Shown piece after piece: positions 9,362-17,992 of a DNA stretch of 64,000 nt. Numbering within the stretch: position 1 is the first letter of the stretch; every line of letters starts with the position of its first letter. Location: NCBI GenBank assembly GCA_945903465.1, contig CAMDOF010000005.1:1-64000 (forward strand). Direction: 5' to 3'. The position numbers were made by a program, and so were the translations under genes. The DNA is from Opitutus sp. GAS368. Lineage in GTDB: Bacteria > Verrucomicrobiota > Verrucomicrobiia > Opitutales > Opitutaceae. Under the pieces are notes generated by a model. The model ran no database searches and was not told where the DNA came from. It saw only the letters and a program-made list of their open reading frames with translations.

Positions 9362-10816
9362 ATGTCATCCGGTGGTCCGATGATTTCATATGCTGCGGCG
9401 ACCCGCTCGTTAAAACGCCAACTAGGTCCAGCGAAGGTGCGGACGGATGAAGCGGCGCGGCAGGCGGCGTCGCATGACAGTGCGAAAATCGCTTTTTTAC
9501 CGGATGCGGTGATTCGAGTAAAAAAGGAGGCGGACGTCGGGGTGGTGGTGGTCCTGGCGAACCGCTTTGGGGTGCCGTTAACGACGCGTGGCCGGGGAAC
9601 AACGTTGACGGGAGCGGCGACGCCGGTGCGGGGCGGGTGGGTTTTGGATACGCTCGCGTTGAATAAGGTCGTGATTGATGAGCAGGCGGGGATGGCGCAC
9701 GCTGGTGCGGGGGTCAAGGTGGCGGATCTCCAGCGGGCAGCGGAGGCGAAAGGCTGGTTTTATCCGCCCGATCCGTCCTCCAAGGAGTACTGCACGATTG
9801 GCGGAAATATTGCCTGTAACGCGGGAGGGATGCACGGGGGGAAGTACGGCGTGACGCGGGATTTTGTCGTGGCGCTGCGAGGTTTTTTGCCGACGGGAGA
9901 ATTTGTGGAGTGGGGGACGGCGACGAAGAAATTTTCTGCGGGGTTTAATTTGCGGGATTTGTGGATTGGGAGTGAAGGCATGTTGGGGGTGGTGACTGGG
10001 GCGGTGTTAAAATTGATTCCGCAACCGGCGGCGCGTTGGACGTTGTTGACCTCCTTTCCGGATGAGACGGCGGCGTTGCGAGGTGCGCTGGCGTTATTTC
10101 AGGCGCGGGTGCAGCCGGCGATTTGCGAGTTTTTAGATCGGGAGAGCGTGCTCTGCGCGGAGCGGGCGACTGGGCGGAGGGTGTTTGCTGGGCAAGCTGG
10201 ACGCCCCGTTGTGTTGTTGGAGTTGGCGGGGTCGAAAGCGGAAGTGCGCGAACAGCGGGCGGTGGTGCTGGCTTGGGCGGAGGCGCACGCGACGGCGCAT
10301 CGGTCGGCGCGGACGCGGGAAGAGGCGGAGGAGTTATGGGCGGTGCGCAGGAAGTGTTCGGGCGCGATGTTTGAGCTGGGCGATGCGAAGCTGAATGAGG
10401 ACATCGTCGTGCCCATGAGAAATTACGTGAAGTTTGCGCAGTTCCTCGTTCGGCTGAAGCGGGACTCGGGTTTGGCGGTGCCGACCTTTGGGCATTTAGC
10501 GGACGGGAATCTTCATGTGAATATTATGTATCATAAAGCGGTTCCCGCCGAGTGTCGGGCGGCGGAAAAAGCTGTGCAGCTTCTGATGGAGACGGTGGTG
10601 GCGCTGGGCGGGGCGATCTCGGGAGAACACGGCATCGGGTTGGCGAAGACGCCCTTCTTGCGGATTCAACATTCGCCGGCGCAGGTTCGCGCGATGTTAG
10701 CGGTGAAAGCGGCGCTCGATCCGAAAGGGATTATGAATCCCGGCAAGATGTTTGAGCGCTTTGAAGTGTGGAAGCACCCGCGACTCGCGGTGAAGTTGCC
10801 CTGGGATCACAAGTGA
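9362..10816 (+). CDS. GlcD-type FAD-linked oxidase (glycolate/D-lactate dehydrogenase family)
   Basis: The start at 9362 has a good Shine-Dalgarno (GGGGAGG, about 6 bases upstream), and the longer ORF start at 9209 lies inside the divergent gene. The 484-residue protein carries an FAD-binding PCMH domain at about residues 35-215 (TTRGRGTTLTGAATPVRGG, TIGGNIACNAGGMHGGKYG) and a C-terminal FAD-oxidase domain with FGHLADGNLHVN and ISGEHGIGLAK. These enzymes oxidise D-2-hydroxyacids at the membrane side of the cytoplasm. No FeS subunit (GlcF) is adjacent, so it is the stand-alone type. Its substrate may be linked to the divergent D-hydroxyacid dehydrogenase. Confidence 0.88.
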   Translation: MSSGGPMISYAAATRSLKRQLGPAKVRTDEAARQAASHDSAKIAFLPDAVIRVKKEADVGVVVVLANRFGVPLTTRGRGTTLTGAATPVRGGWVLDTLALNKVVIDEQAGMAHAGAGVKVADLQRAAEAKGWFYPPDPSSKEYCTIGGNIACNAGGMHGGKYGVTRDFVVALRGFLPTGEFVEWGTATKKFSAGFNLRDLWIGSEGMLGVVTGAVLKLIPQPAARWTLLTSFPDETAALRGALALFQARVQPAICEFLDRESVLCAERATGRRVFAGQAGRPVVLLELAGSKAEVREQRAVVLAWAEAHATAHRSARTREEAEELWAVRRKCSGAMFELGDAKLNEDIVVPMRNYVKFAQFLVRLKRDSGLAVPTFGHLADGNLHVNIMYHKAVPAECRAAEKAVQLLMETVVALGGAISGEHGIGLAKTPFLRIQHSPAQVRAMLAVKAALDPKGIMNPGKMFERFEVWKHPRLAVKLPWDHK

Positions 10817-10993
10817 CAACGTACGGCGTTCAGAGCGCTGAATCGCTCTCGGCGGAGAGCTTCGGGCTGATTCAGAGCTGAGGCCGCGCCGAATTTTCGG
10901 GGAGACTCACGCGATGGGTCGGTGGCGTCACAGTTTGCGACGAGCGGATGGCCCAAGGCGCGCGGTGGGGTTGAGCGTCGACGTGGCCGTGTT

Positions 10994-11977
10994 TTATTTT
11001 TTTGGGATGGAAAACTTGATGATGGCGGTGTCGTCGGCGGGGGCTGGGGTGGGCCGTGGGGCGGGTTTGATCGGGGGCTCGGCCGCGCTGGGGAGGGGCG
11101 TGATGGTGGCGGGAAGAGCGGCGAATCCGCGTTCGATTAATTCGGCGATTTTGATATCGCGGGTTTTGCTGTCGGGGGAGCCCATGGTGATGACGAGGAC
11201 TCGGCGACCATGGCGGATGGCGGTCGCCGCGAGGCAGAAGCCGGCGCCGCGCGTGAAGCCGGTTTTCAAGCCATCGACGCCGGCGACTTTACCGAGCAGG
11301 TGATTGTGATTCACCATGTCGATTTTTTTAGGGCCGGGGCGAAAGGTGCGTAGTTTAACGGACGTGTAGGTGAGGACGTTGGTGGTGCGGAGCAGGTGAA
11401 GACTGAGTTTAGCGAGATCGCGGGGGCTGGTTTGATCGCTATCGGCGTTGGCGCGGCTGGAAGGTGGGAGGCCGTGGGGGGAGCGGAAAGTGGTGTCGGT
11501 CATCCCGAGTTGTTGGGCGCGGGAATTCATTGTGGCGATGAACGCGGTTTTGGAACCGGCGAGATGGATGGCGAGGGCGGTGGCGACATCGTTGGCCGAG
11601 GCGATCATCAAGGCGTAGAGCATATCCTCGAGGGGAAAGATCTCCTTTTCGGCGAGGTAGACTTGGGAACCGCCGGTCTTGGCGGCCTCGGCGGTGACGT
11701 TGATGGGAGTTTGCAAAGACAGATCGCCGCGCGCGAGACGATCGTGCACGACCAGAAACGTCATGAGCTTGGTGACGCTGGCCGGTGGTCCGATGTAGTT
11801 GGCGCGATCTTCGAAAAGGGTTTGACCGGTGGCGACGTCGAGGACGATGGCACCCTTGAAGGCGGTTTGGTCGCTGAGCTCGGCGGAACGCGTGGCGTCC
11901 TTACGGGCGGCGGCCGCAAAAACGTGCGGGCCCAGGGCGAGGAGGGACGCGAGAAGATAGATTTGCGAAAAACGCAT
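10994..11977 (-). CDS. D-alanyl-D-alanine carboxypeptidase (S11 / PBP5-6 type)
   Basis: The start is set at MRFSQIYLLASLLALG (11977), which gives a normal signal peptide. The 327-residue product has all three active-site motifs of low-mass penicillin-binding proteins: SxxK as PASVTKLM, SxN as IASANDVA and KTG as GLKTGFT. It trims pentapeptide stems of peptidoglycan in the periplasm. The Pro/Ala-rich tail after residue 290 resembles the linker to a membrane anchor, but no amphipathic anchor helix is obvious. It follows prfC after 68 bases on the same strand. Its 3' end converges with glcD across 177 bases that contain a small GCTCTC/GAGAGC hairpin. Confidence 0.9.
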   Translation of the reverse strand: MRFSQIYLLASLLALGPHVFAAAARKDATRSAELSDQTAFKGAIVLDVATGQTLFEDRANYIGPPASVTKLMTFLVVHDRLARGDLSLQTPINVTAEAAKTGGSQVYLAEKEIFPLEDMLYALMIASANDVATALAIHLAGSKTAFIATMNSRAQQLGMTDTTFRSPHGLPPSSRANADSDQTSPRDLAKLSLHLLRTTNVLTYTSVKLRTFRPGPKKIDMVNHNHLLGKVAGVDGLKTGFTRGAGFCLAATAIRHGRRVLVITMGSPDSKTRDIKIAELIERGFAALPATITPLPSAAEPPIKPAPRPTPAPADDTAIIKFSIPKK

Positions 11978-12045
11978 GAGAGAAAGGGAGGTGGGGCTGA
12001 GATTTCCCAGGGCTAGTCGGTGGAAAAAGTTTTTTTGGGTGGGTG

Positions 12046-13686
12046 CTAGCGGGTCTGTTCGATGGGCAAATCGTGGAGGCGGAGCTCGGGATTTTTCTCG
12101 GTGAAATACCGCATCGTCCACTCGTTGGGGAATAGGGCGATGGGGTGGTCAAATTTGTCTGTGCCGAAGCTAACCCCGCTGGCGACGATGAGGGCAGAAG
12201 GATCTTTGAGCGACGGATGGGGCTCGAGCCACTTTAGGAGAGACCAAGGCGTAGCGGTGAGACGGGACTCGGCGCCGTATTCGGCTTGGAGGCGCCATTG
12301 GACGACTTCGAATTGGAGTGGGCCGACGGCGGCCAGTAAGGTGGCCCCAGGTGGGGCGTGGCGCGCGGTGAACGATTGGACGACTCCTTCCTGCAACAGT
12401 TGCTCGAGACCGGCGCGGTATTTTTTTGCGTCGGAGGAACTCGGGTTGGAGATGTAGGTGAAGACCTCGGGCGGGAAGCGCGGGATCTCCTCGTAGGCGA
12501 TGGATTTATCCTCGGTGAGGGTATCGCCGATCCCGAATTCGCTGTGGCCGACGAGACCGATGACATCGCCCGGCCAGGCCTCGTCGACGGTTTCGCGTTC
12601 CTGGCCAAAAAGTTTGTGGGACGAAGAGAGGCGCATGGTCTTACCAGTCCGCTGGTGAGTGACCATCATATCGCGTTCGAATTTTCCGGAACAGATCCGC
12701 AGAAATGCGATTCGGTCGCGGTGTTTCGGGTCCATGTTGGCCTGAATCTTGAACACGAAGCCGGAAAATTTGTCGTGAGTGACGGGGATTTCGCGCTTGG
12801 TTGAAAGGGTGGTGGCGGCCGCATCGGCCTTGACGACGACGGTGGCCTGCCGAGGCGCTGGCGGGATGGAGTCTTTAAGGAAACCATCGAGCAGTAATTG
12901 GATGCCGAAATTATTGACGGCGCTGCCGAAGTAAACGGGGGTCTGTTGGCCCGCCTGAACGGCCGCGAGGTCGAACGGGTGCCCGGCGCCGTCGAGCATC
13001 GCGAGTTGCTCCTTGACCTCGTTGAATGTGTAATCATCCAGCCGCTCGCGGACAATGGGGTCATCGAGATCGGCGACGCTGACGGGGGCTTGAAATTTAC
13101 CACCCGGGACGCGTTCGAAGAGGTGGACCTCGCGGGTGCGCCGGTCGAAGACACCGCGGAAACCGGGGCCGTTGCCGAGGGGCCAGATGACGGGGGAGGA
13201 CTGCAGGCCGAGGACAGTTTCCAGTTCGTCGAGGAGCTCGAGGGCGTTACGCGTGGGGCGATCGCACTTATTCATGAACGTGAAGATGGGCACTCCACGG
13301 CGGCGGCAAACCTCGAAGAGTTTGCGCGTCTGCGTTTCGACCCCCTTGGCGGCGTCAATCACCATCAGAGCAGCATCGACAGCGGTGAGGACGCGGTAGG
13401 TATCTTCGGAGAAATCTTTATGGCCGGGGGTGTCGAGCAAGTTGACGGCGTAGCCGGTGTAGTCGAACTGGAGGACGGTTGAGCTGATGGAGATACCGCG
13501 TTGCTTCTCGAGCTCCATCCAATCTGAAGCGGTGGCGCGCTGATTTTTGCGGGCGGTGACGGAGCCGGCGAGGTGGATGGCGTTGCCGTAAAGGAGGAAT
13601 TTCTCAGTGAGGGTGGTTTTACCCGCGTCGGGATGAGAGATGATGGCGAAGGTGCGACGGCGGGCGATTTCTTGAGCGGGAGACAT
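12046..13686 (-). CDS. prfC: peptide chain release factor 3
   Basis: This 546-residue translational GTPase starts at MSPAQEIARRRTFAII (13686). The 95 extra track residues are out-of-family. G-motifs are complete: SHPDAGKTT (P-loop), DTPGHKDF (G3) and NKCDRP (G4). The switch I/G2 region RATASDWMELEKQRGISI is typical of RF3 and separates it from EF-G. Length is slightly above the usual 525-530 residues. RF3 recycles RF1/RF2 after peptide release and contributes to post-peptidyl-transfer quality control. It is not universal in bacteria, so its presence is a useful trait. It sits downstream of a Gfo/Idh gene (65 bases) and upstream of the carboxypeptidase gene. Confidence 0.95.
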   Translation of the reverse strand: MSPAQEIARRRTFAIISHPDAGKTTLTEKFLLYGNAIHLAGSVTARKNQRATASDWMELEKQRGISISSTVLQFDYTGYAVNLLDTPGHKDFSEDTYRVLTAVDAALMVIDAAKGVETQTRKLFEVCRRRGVPIFTFMNKCDRPTRNALELLDELETVLGLQSSPVIWPLGNGPGFRGVFDRRTREVHLFERVPGGKFQAPVSVADLDDPIVRERLDDYTFNEVKEQLAMLDGAGHPFDLAAVQAGQQTPVYFGSAVNNFGIQLLLDGFLKDSIPPAPRQATVVVKADAAATTLSTKREIPVTHDKFSGFVFKIQANMDPKHRDRIAFLRICSGKFERDMMVTHQRTGKTMRLSSSHKLFGQERETVDEAWPGDVIGLVGHSEFGIGDTLTEDKSIAYEEIPRFPPEVFTYISNPSSSDAKKYRAGLEQLLQEGVVQSFTARHAPPGATLLAAVGPLQFEVVQWRLQAEYGAESRLTATPWSLLKWLEPHPSLKDPSALIVASGVSFGTDKFDHPIALFPNEWTMRYFTEKNPELRLHDLPIEQTR

Positions 13687-13751
13687 GAAAAAGGGAAGAG
13701 GCAACAGGTAAACGGCCAGTGAGGAAAGCGCGAAGTCAGGGCTTGTGCGCG

Positions 13752-14795
13752 TCAGCCGCTCGTGATCTCGATCTTTCGGTCGTCGCCCGTCAGCGGCAGC
13801 GTGGTCCACGCCGCGTTCCGAGCGTGCGAGGCATGAAAGCCGACGATGGCGGCCAACACCTGCACCGCCTCCTCGGCCGCATAGGGAAACGGACTGGCTT
13901 GATCGAGGTGGGCGACCATCTCCGCTGTAGCGCGGTCCATACCGGAAATGCCGTCGGCCGGCAGGGACCACGAATCGGTGTGCCCGTCGGCATAGTCCAG
14001 CGTCACGGCCATGCCCTTGACGATAGCTCGCGCGTTGCTCCCGTTAATTTCGATTTGGAACGGCATCTTGCCGTAATCGGGTGCGTGGATGGTTGCCATC
14101 ATCCCTCCATCCAAACGAAACGTGCCCCAGCCACCTGGATCGTGAAAGCTTTCTCCGCGGCAATCGGGTTTGCCCGCAAGATCGAGGGTCGCCGAGATCG
14201 CTTGGCAGCGTCGGCGGGTCAGCATCAACAGGGCATCGAAGGCGTGGGTGCCCACATTCCCCAAGCGCCCGGATGGCCATTGCACATGCGCAGAGATAAG
14301 TTCGCCTAACTCGCCGGTGGCAATCGCCCGCTGCAACCGGCGGTAGTTGGCGTTGAAACGGCGCTGGTGATTTATGACCAGCAGCGTCTGGTGCTGCGCG
14401 CAGGCTGCGAGCATGCGCTCAGCGTCCGCGAGGTTGGTGGCGATGGGCTTTTCGCAGTAAATGGCCCGAATTCCACGAAGGGCACAGGCGATCGCGATCT
14501 CGGCGTGCTGGGGCGCATAGGTGGCGACGCTGACGATATCGAGCGATTCCTGTTCGATCATGTCGCGCCAATCCGGATACGTCCGAGCGCTCGTCCGGGC
14601 TGAAAATCGCGCTCGGCGGCCGGCGTCTCGGCTCGCGCCGGCGACCAATTGGATGCGCGGGTGTTTCTGGTAAGCGGCCGCGTGCGTGCCGTCGAGGTTT
14701 TCGACGCGCTGCCCGAGGTTGTCAGCGGAGACCTGGTCGGCCCCGCCGATCATGCCCAGTCCAATGATCGCGGCTCGGTAAGGTTTGTCGGTCAT
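13752..14795 (-). CDS. Gfo/Idh/MocA-family oxidoreductase (cytoplasmic)
   Basis: The start is placed at MTDKPYRAAIIGLGMIGG (14795), which gives 347 residues. The N-terminal Rossmann fold has the dinucleotide motif IIGLGMIGG. The family EKP motif is present as YCEKPIATNLADAE near residue 105, with Lys as the usual catalytic residue. NHQRRFNANYRR and NVGTHAFDALLM carry the other conserved positions. There is no signal peptide, unlike the two exported homologues at 49-56 kb. The family oxidises or reduces hydroxyls of sugars, inositols or pseudo-amino acids with NAD(P). The substrate is unknown. It is the first gene of a minus-strand run with prfC and the carboxypeptidase, and the minisatellite starts 176 bases upstream. 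Confidence 0.85.
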   Translation of the reverse strand: MTDKPYRAAIIGLGMIGGADQVSADNLGQRVENLDGTHAAAYQKHPRIQLVAGASRDAGRRARFSARTSARTYPDWRDMIEQESLDIVSVATYAPQHAEIAIACALRGIRAIYCEKPIATNLADAERMLAACAQHQTLLVINHQRRFNANYRRLQRAIATGELGELISAHVQWPSGRLGNVGTHAFDALLMLTRRRCQAISATLDLAGKPDCRGESFHDPGGWGTFRLDGGMMATIHAPDYGKMPFQIEINGSNARAIVKGMAVTLDYADGHTDSWSLPADGISGMDRATAEMVAHLDQASPFPYAAEEAVQVLAAIVGFHASHARNAAWTTLPLTGDDRKIEITSG

Positions 14796-14970
14796 GCATT
14801 CATAGAGTTGAGGTTGAGAAATCGCCCGCGCGTGGTGGTCGACCGATTGACGGACCGAGCCGAGAGGAGTTTGCGCATTTTTTCCACAACGGAGCAAGGC
14901 GGACCGAGTGAGTCCACCGAGTCAGTCCACCCCACGCCGGCCACCGCGACGGGAGCGCCCCCAGCGGCCA

Positions 14971-15097
14971 CGGTGCGGCGACGGTGCGGCGACGGTGCGG
15001 CGACGGTGCGCGACGGTGTGCGACGGTGCGGCGACGGTGCGGCGACGGTGCGGCGACTGTGCGCGACGGTGTGCGACGGTGCGGCGACGGTGCGCGA
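14971..15097. repeat. 11/10-bp minisatellite with higher-order structure
   Basis: Twelve units follow one another: 11-mers of the form CGGTGCGGCGA and 10-mers CGGTGCGCGA or CGGTGTGCGA. The unit lengths run 11-11-11-10-10, then 11-11-11-10-10 again, then 11-10. So a 53-bp block was duplicated after the short units arose, with one C-to-T-type change in the second block. The array lies 23 bases from the decayed transposase. Confidence 0.9.
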
Positions 15098-15363
15098 CGG
15101 GTGTAATCGAAAATGAAGTGGTTAGTTATTGGACCAGTATTTGTTCCAAAGGTGATTGGCGCGGAGGGTGCGGAGCTGGCGCATCGCGTGGGCATGCGAT
15201 TCTTCCCGCCAGCCTCCGGATTTTTTGAGCGGGGCTGGCAGGACGTGTTTATGGCGACTTTCGATCAGACTGGAACCTTCGGGCGAATCGGGGGCGAGGG
15301 CGTAGGCGTAGGCGAGTTGTGCGGGGCGATTCTCCAAATAACGCAGCTCGGCGCGGACCGGGT

Positions 15364-15453
15364 CTTGCGGGTCGGAGATTTCCCGGGCGTTCGGTGCAGG
15401 GCAGGGCAGGGCAGGGCAGGGCAGCTTGCGGGTCGGAGATTTCCCGGGCGTTC
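15364..15453. repeat. 30-bp direct repeat around a GCAGG slippage tract
   Basis: CTTGCGGGTCGGAGATTTCC... occurs at 15364-15393 and 15424-15453 (period 60). Between the copies lie about five GCAGG pentamers in tandem. It is one of the duplications that disrupt the transposase pseudogene. Confidence 0.85.
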
Positions 15454-15507
15454 GTTGCGGGGGCGCAGGGCGGCGAGGACCTGCGCGGAGTCGTTTGCGC
15501 GGAGGGC

Positions 15508-15604
15508 CTCGCGCAAAGGGGTGACGTCGTCTGTGGCGTGCGCGTGCTTTGGCCTGCGCCGCGTGCTCGGCTTCTGCCGGCTCGCGCAAAGGGGTGACGT
15601 CGTC
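15508..15604. repeat. 24-bp direct repeat, period 73
   Basis: CTCGCGCAAAGGGGTGACGT... is found at 15508-15531 and 15581-15604. The 73-base period is not a multiple of three, so the duplication shifts the transposase reading frame. The peptide DDVTPLRE accordingly appears twice, in different frames. Confidence 0.85.
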
Positions 15605-15842
15605 CTTGGCGTGCGCGGGATCGGGCGCGGCGGCGGTGAAGGAGTCGCAGACGTGAAACCGATCGACGATGTAACCGCCTTGGGGACCAAAGGGGATCTG
15701 CGCCTGGTCGGCGATCCCCGGGGCACCGTCGCCGACGGCGTGAATCTGGGTTTTCAAGCCCCATGCGGCGGCGTGGGCGCACTGCGCAGCCAGCGCAGGC
15801 CAGCGCAGGCCAGCGCAGGCAAGTGTCGGTGACGTCACCGAG

Positions 15843-15972
15843 CGTGGCGGCGTAGTGGGTGGTGGCGGTGCCGGGTTGCGGCAGCGGTGCGGGGTTGCGG
15901 TGCGGTGGCAGAGGCGACCGCTGCTTCGGCCCCGTGGCGGCGTAGTGGGTGGTGGCGGTGCCGGGTTGCGGC
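15843..15972. repeat. 40-bp direct repeat, period 90, inside the transposase pseudogene
   Basis: CGTGGCGGCGTAGTGGGTGG... is present at 15843-15882 and 15933-15972. The period is 30 codons, so this duplication keeps frame and repeats PQPGTATTHYAAT. A threefold 12-bp repeat (AGCGCAGGCC) lies just beside it near 15792-15820. Confidence 0.85.
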
Positions 15973-16302
15973 GCGGCGGTCAGTCGCGCTTCTGGTCAGT
16001 GAACTTTCTGCGACTTGCGCCGGTCGGTGCCGGCGGGCGCGGATGACGTGTCGACGATCGGGAGCATCGTACCATCAGCTTCGGCGACGATCCGCTCGGC
16101 CCCAACCGCGGCCTGCGCACGCGCGGGCCGCGCGCGAATGGCCAGCGCTCGCGCGGGCAGCGCGCGCACGGTTAGGACGATGGCGTGGCGCAGGGTGACG
16201 GTGCGCACGCGGCCGAACGCACCGCTCAACCGGTAGCTGCAGCGAGTCGACGTGAGGTCATCCTTCGGCGGCGCGTGGCCGAGGTGGCGCTGATTACTCG
16301 GT

Positions 16303-17169
16303 TTAGGTGGCGCTCTTCGCGCGGGCTCGGCGATTTTTGACGAGTGCGTCGCTTTTCTCATCACACCAGCGGATCAGCGCGCAGGGCTTTGGGCTGACGA
16401 ATTCGGTGGCCTGCCACTCTGTGCCGTGAGTGTAGAGCGATTTTGGCAGCAGAAAGGTTCCAAAGACCCAGTCGAAGACGGGAAGGGTGAAGAAACCAGA
16501 GATCGCCTCATTGCAATCGATCACGGCGTGATGGCGGAGGTGAAAGCTGTAGACCTTGCGCCAGAGCCAACCGAACTGGCGATGCTCGATGAGTGGCTCC
16601 CAGCGTTCAAACGACAAATGCTCGATGGCGTGAAAAATTTCGTAGAGGGCCATGGAGAAAGCGACCGCGACGTAGCCTCCGAAGAACCAAGGTAAGCTCG
16701 GCAAAAAAAAGTGGAGCAGGGCAAGCAGAGGGGTAACGAAGGCCGCAAACACCGTGAGTGTATACCAAGGGAAAAAGGATGCTTCCCCCTGTTCGGGCGT
16801 CGTCACTGGGTAAATATTTTCTACGAATGGGATCTCGCGCCCTGCTGAGGTATTGCGCCTGCCGATGCGAGTGAGCGAGTGGTGCAGGGTGTGCTGGCGG
16901 TAGAATCGGCTCAATAGAGGCACGACCGGCTTGTGGAGGACATATCGGTGGAAGAGGTACTCCACAAAACACATGAACAGATGAATTAAAAGGAACGCGG
17001 CGATCAATCCGCCGGCGCTGGCGGATCGCTGGGCCGCCCAGACCGATGCGGGGGCGACGAATCTCAGTAAGAGCACGAGACCAGCGAGCGAGAGCGCGAC
17101 GGTGATTAGAAAAAGCGGGAGCGAGAACTTCTCCTCGACGTGTGCGGACGGGGCGGATGAAACGGCCAT
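16303..17169 (-). CDS. fatty acid hydroxylase / sterol desaturase family membrane protein
   Basis: This 288-residue integral membrane protein has about four hydrophobic segments (about residues 16-40, 52-70, 125-150 and 155-178). The four-part histidine signature of the di-iron hydroxylase superfamily is complete: HRYVLH at 74-79, HTLHH at 93-97, HAIEH at 180-184 and HLRHH at 210-214. Members use O2 to hydroxylate or desaturate lipids, carotenoids or sterol-like compounds in the cytoplasmic membrane. The substrate cannot be deduced and no lipid gene is adjacent. Its 3' end lies about 40 bases from the transposase remnant, so its downstream surroundings have been rearranged. Confidence 0.88.
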   Translation of the reverse strand: MAVSSAPSAHVEEKFSLPLFLITVALSLAGLVLLLRFVAPASVWAAQRSASAGGLIAAFLLIHLFMCFVEYLFHRYVLHKPVVPLLSRFYRQHTLHHSLTRIGRRNTSAGREIPFVENIYPVTTPEQGEASFFPWYTLTVFAAFVTPLLALLHFFLPSLPWFFGGYVAVAFSMALYEIFHAIEHLSFERWEPLIEHRQFGWLWRKVYSFHLRHHAVIDCNEAISGFFTLPVFDWVFGTFLLPKSLYTHGTEWQATEFVSPKPCALIRWCDEKSDALVKNRRARAKSAT

Positions 17170-17992
17170 TACCCTGAGGGTTGATATCTTTGGCAGCGTG
17201 GCAACGCGTAATACGAAAAAGTCATGCGAAAAAGTTTCGGAGGAAAGCCCGGGCGTTTTATTTCGCTCGAACCGAGCGGGTCAGGCTCCTCGTCTTTCTT
17301 TTTTTTGCGACGCCCTGGGGAAAAATAATCTGATGAAATCGGGAACCGAGAATCTTGCGCAGGGATGTTCTTTTTACGGCCGGCCGCGGTATTCTGTGGG
17401 GTCTACCAAACACCGGGGGCTTGATGCCGGCGTTTCATTGCGGCAACCGCCGGGCAGGTGTTGGAGAAACCGCCGGCTTTTGTGCGTACCCGGCGCCGGC
17501 CGGTGGTTGTCGTGAAACGATGGTCGGCACCCGCGGGTTGGGCCGCTGCTTCAACGAGGAGCGGCTGGGCGTTTACTCCATGATGGGGAGGGGCCGTGTA
17601 AATCGTGATGGGCGCGATGGCCGCTGGCGAAACCAACCCGAACGAATGGGGATGGGGTGGCCGTGTGTGGGAAAATCAGCTCTCGAGGGAGGGCCAGCCG
17701 GCTACTGACCGAGAGGTGCATCGAGCAGGCTCGAGGAAGGAGCCCGATTTCACGGTTGCGGGTAGCGGTTTGACGCCGATCTGGGTGAATGCGGGGTGAT
17801 CGCCTGAGCCTTCGATGATTGCGAGTGGCGATCCCGTTGGTGCTTCGGGACGAGGATTACGGCGGGCGTGATCTTCGCGTCGCGTTGGTTGACGCGGCCT
17901 CGAAGACGGCCCTCGGAAACTGGATTTTCTGGGGGAGGCGTTTGGGTGGATGGGATCCCGGGGGCAAATCGGGTGGCCCCATCCGATCGCGG
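17170..17992. other. 823-base gap with no recognised gene
   Basis: The gap lies between the hydroxylase start and the end of a TBDR gene. Short plus-strand ORFs (for example 17355-17708) are rich in Gly and Arg and lack motifs. The central 17340-17760 stretch is GC-rich and could form many stems. I compared it by eye with core motifs of RNase P RNA, tmRNA and cobalamin riboswitches and found no match. A structured RNA of another type is possible but unsupported. Confidence 0.4.

Larger units (their letters stand above)
15122..16260 (-). pseudogene. ISKra4-family-like transposase, decayed
   Basis: Reading the minus strand across frames gives a transposase of ISKra4 type. From N to C it shows GAERIVAEADGTMLPIVD, DRRKSQKVH, THYAATLGDVTDT, QIHAVGDGAPGIADQ, GGYIVDRFHVCDSF, RYLENRPAQLAYAYAL, SSLIESRHKHVLPAPLKK and LRTLRANHLWNKYW. 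These match the family's catalytic-domain pattern as I know it. The gene is dead. A stop (TGA, 15996-15998) replaces the expected Trp after QKVH, and several tandem duplications break or pad the frame. The N-terminal part fades out near 16260 and the terminal inverted repeats were not found. The intact-looking ORF at 15122-15838 is only its C-terminal half with duplications. Confidence 0.8.

Noticed and set aside
14908-15228. Plus-strand ORF over the minisatellite
   Set aside because: The peptide is a repeated Arg/Gly/Asp pattern produced by the tandem repeat and has no independent support.
15122-15838. Annotating this ORF as an intact 238-residue gene
   Set aside because: It is the C-terminal half of a transposase with a frame kept open by duplications. 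Conserved upstream motifs lie in other frames behind a stop codon.
17340-17760. Possible structured RNA (RNase P RNA, tmRNA or riboswitch)
   Set aside because: None of the conserved core sequences of these RNAs was found by eye. A covariance-model search would be needed to reopen the idea.
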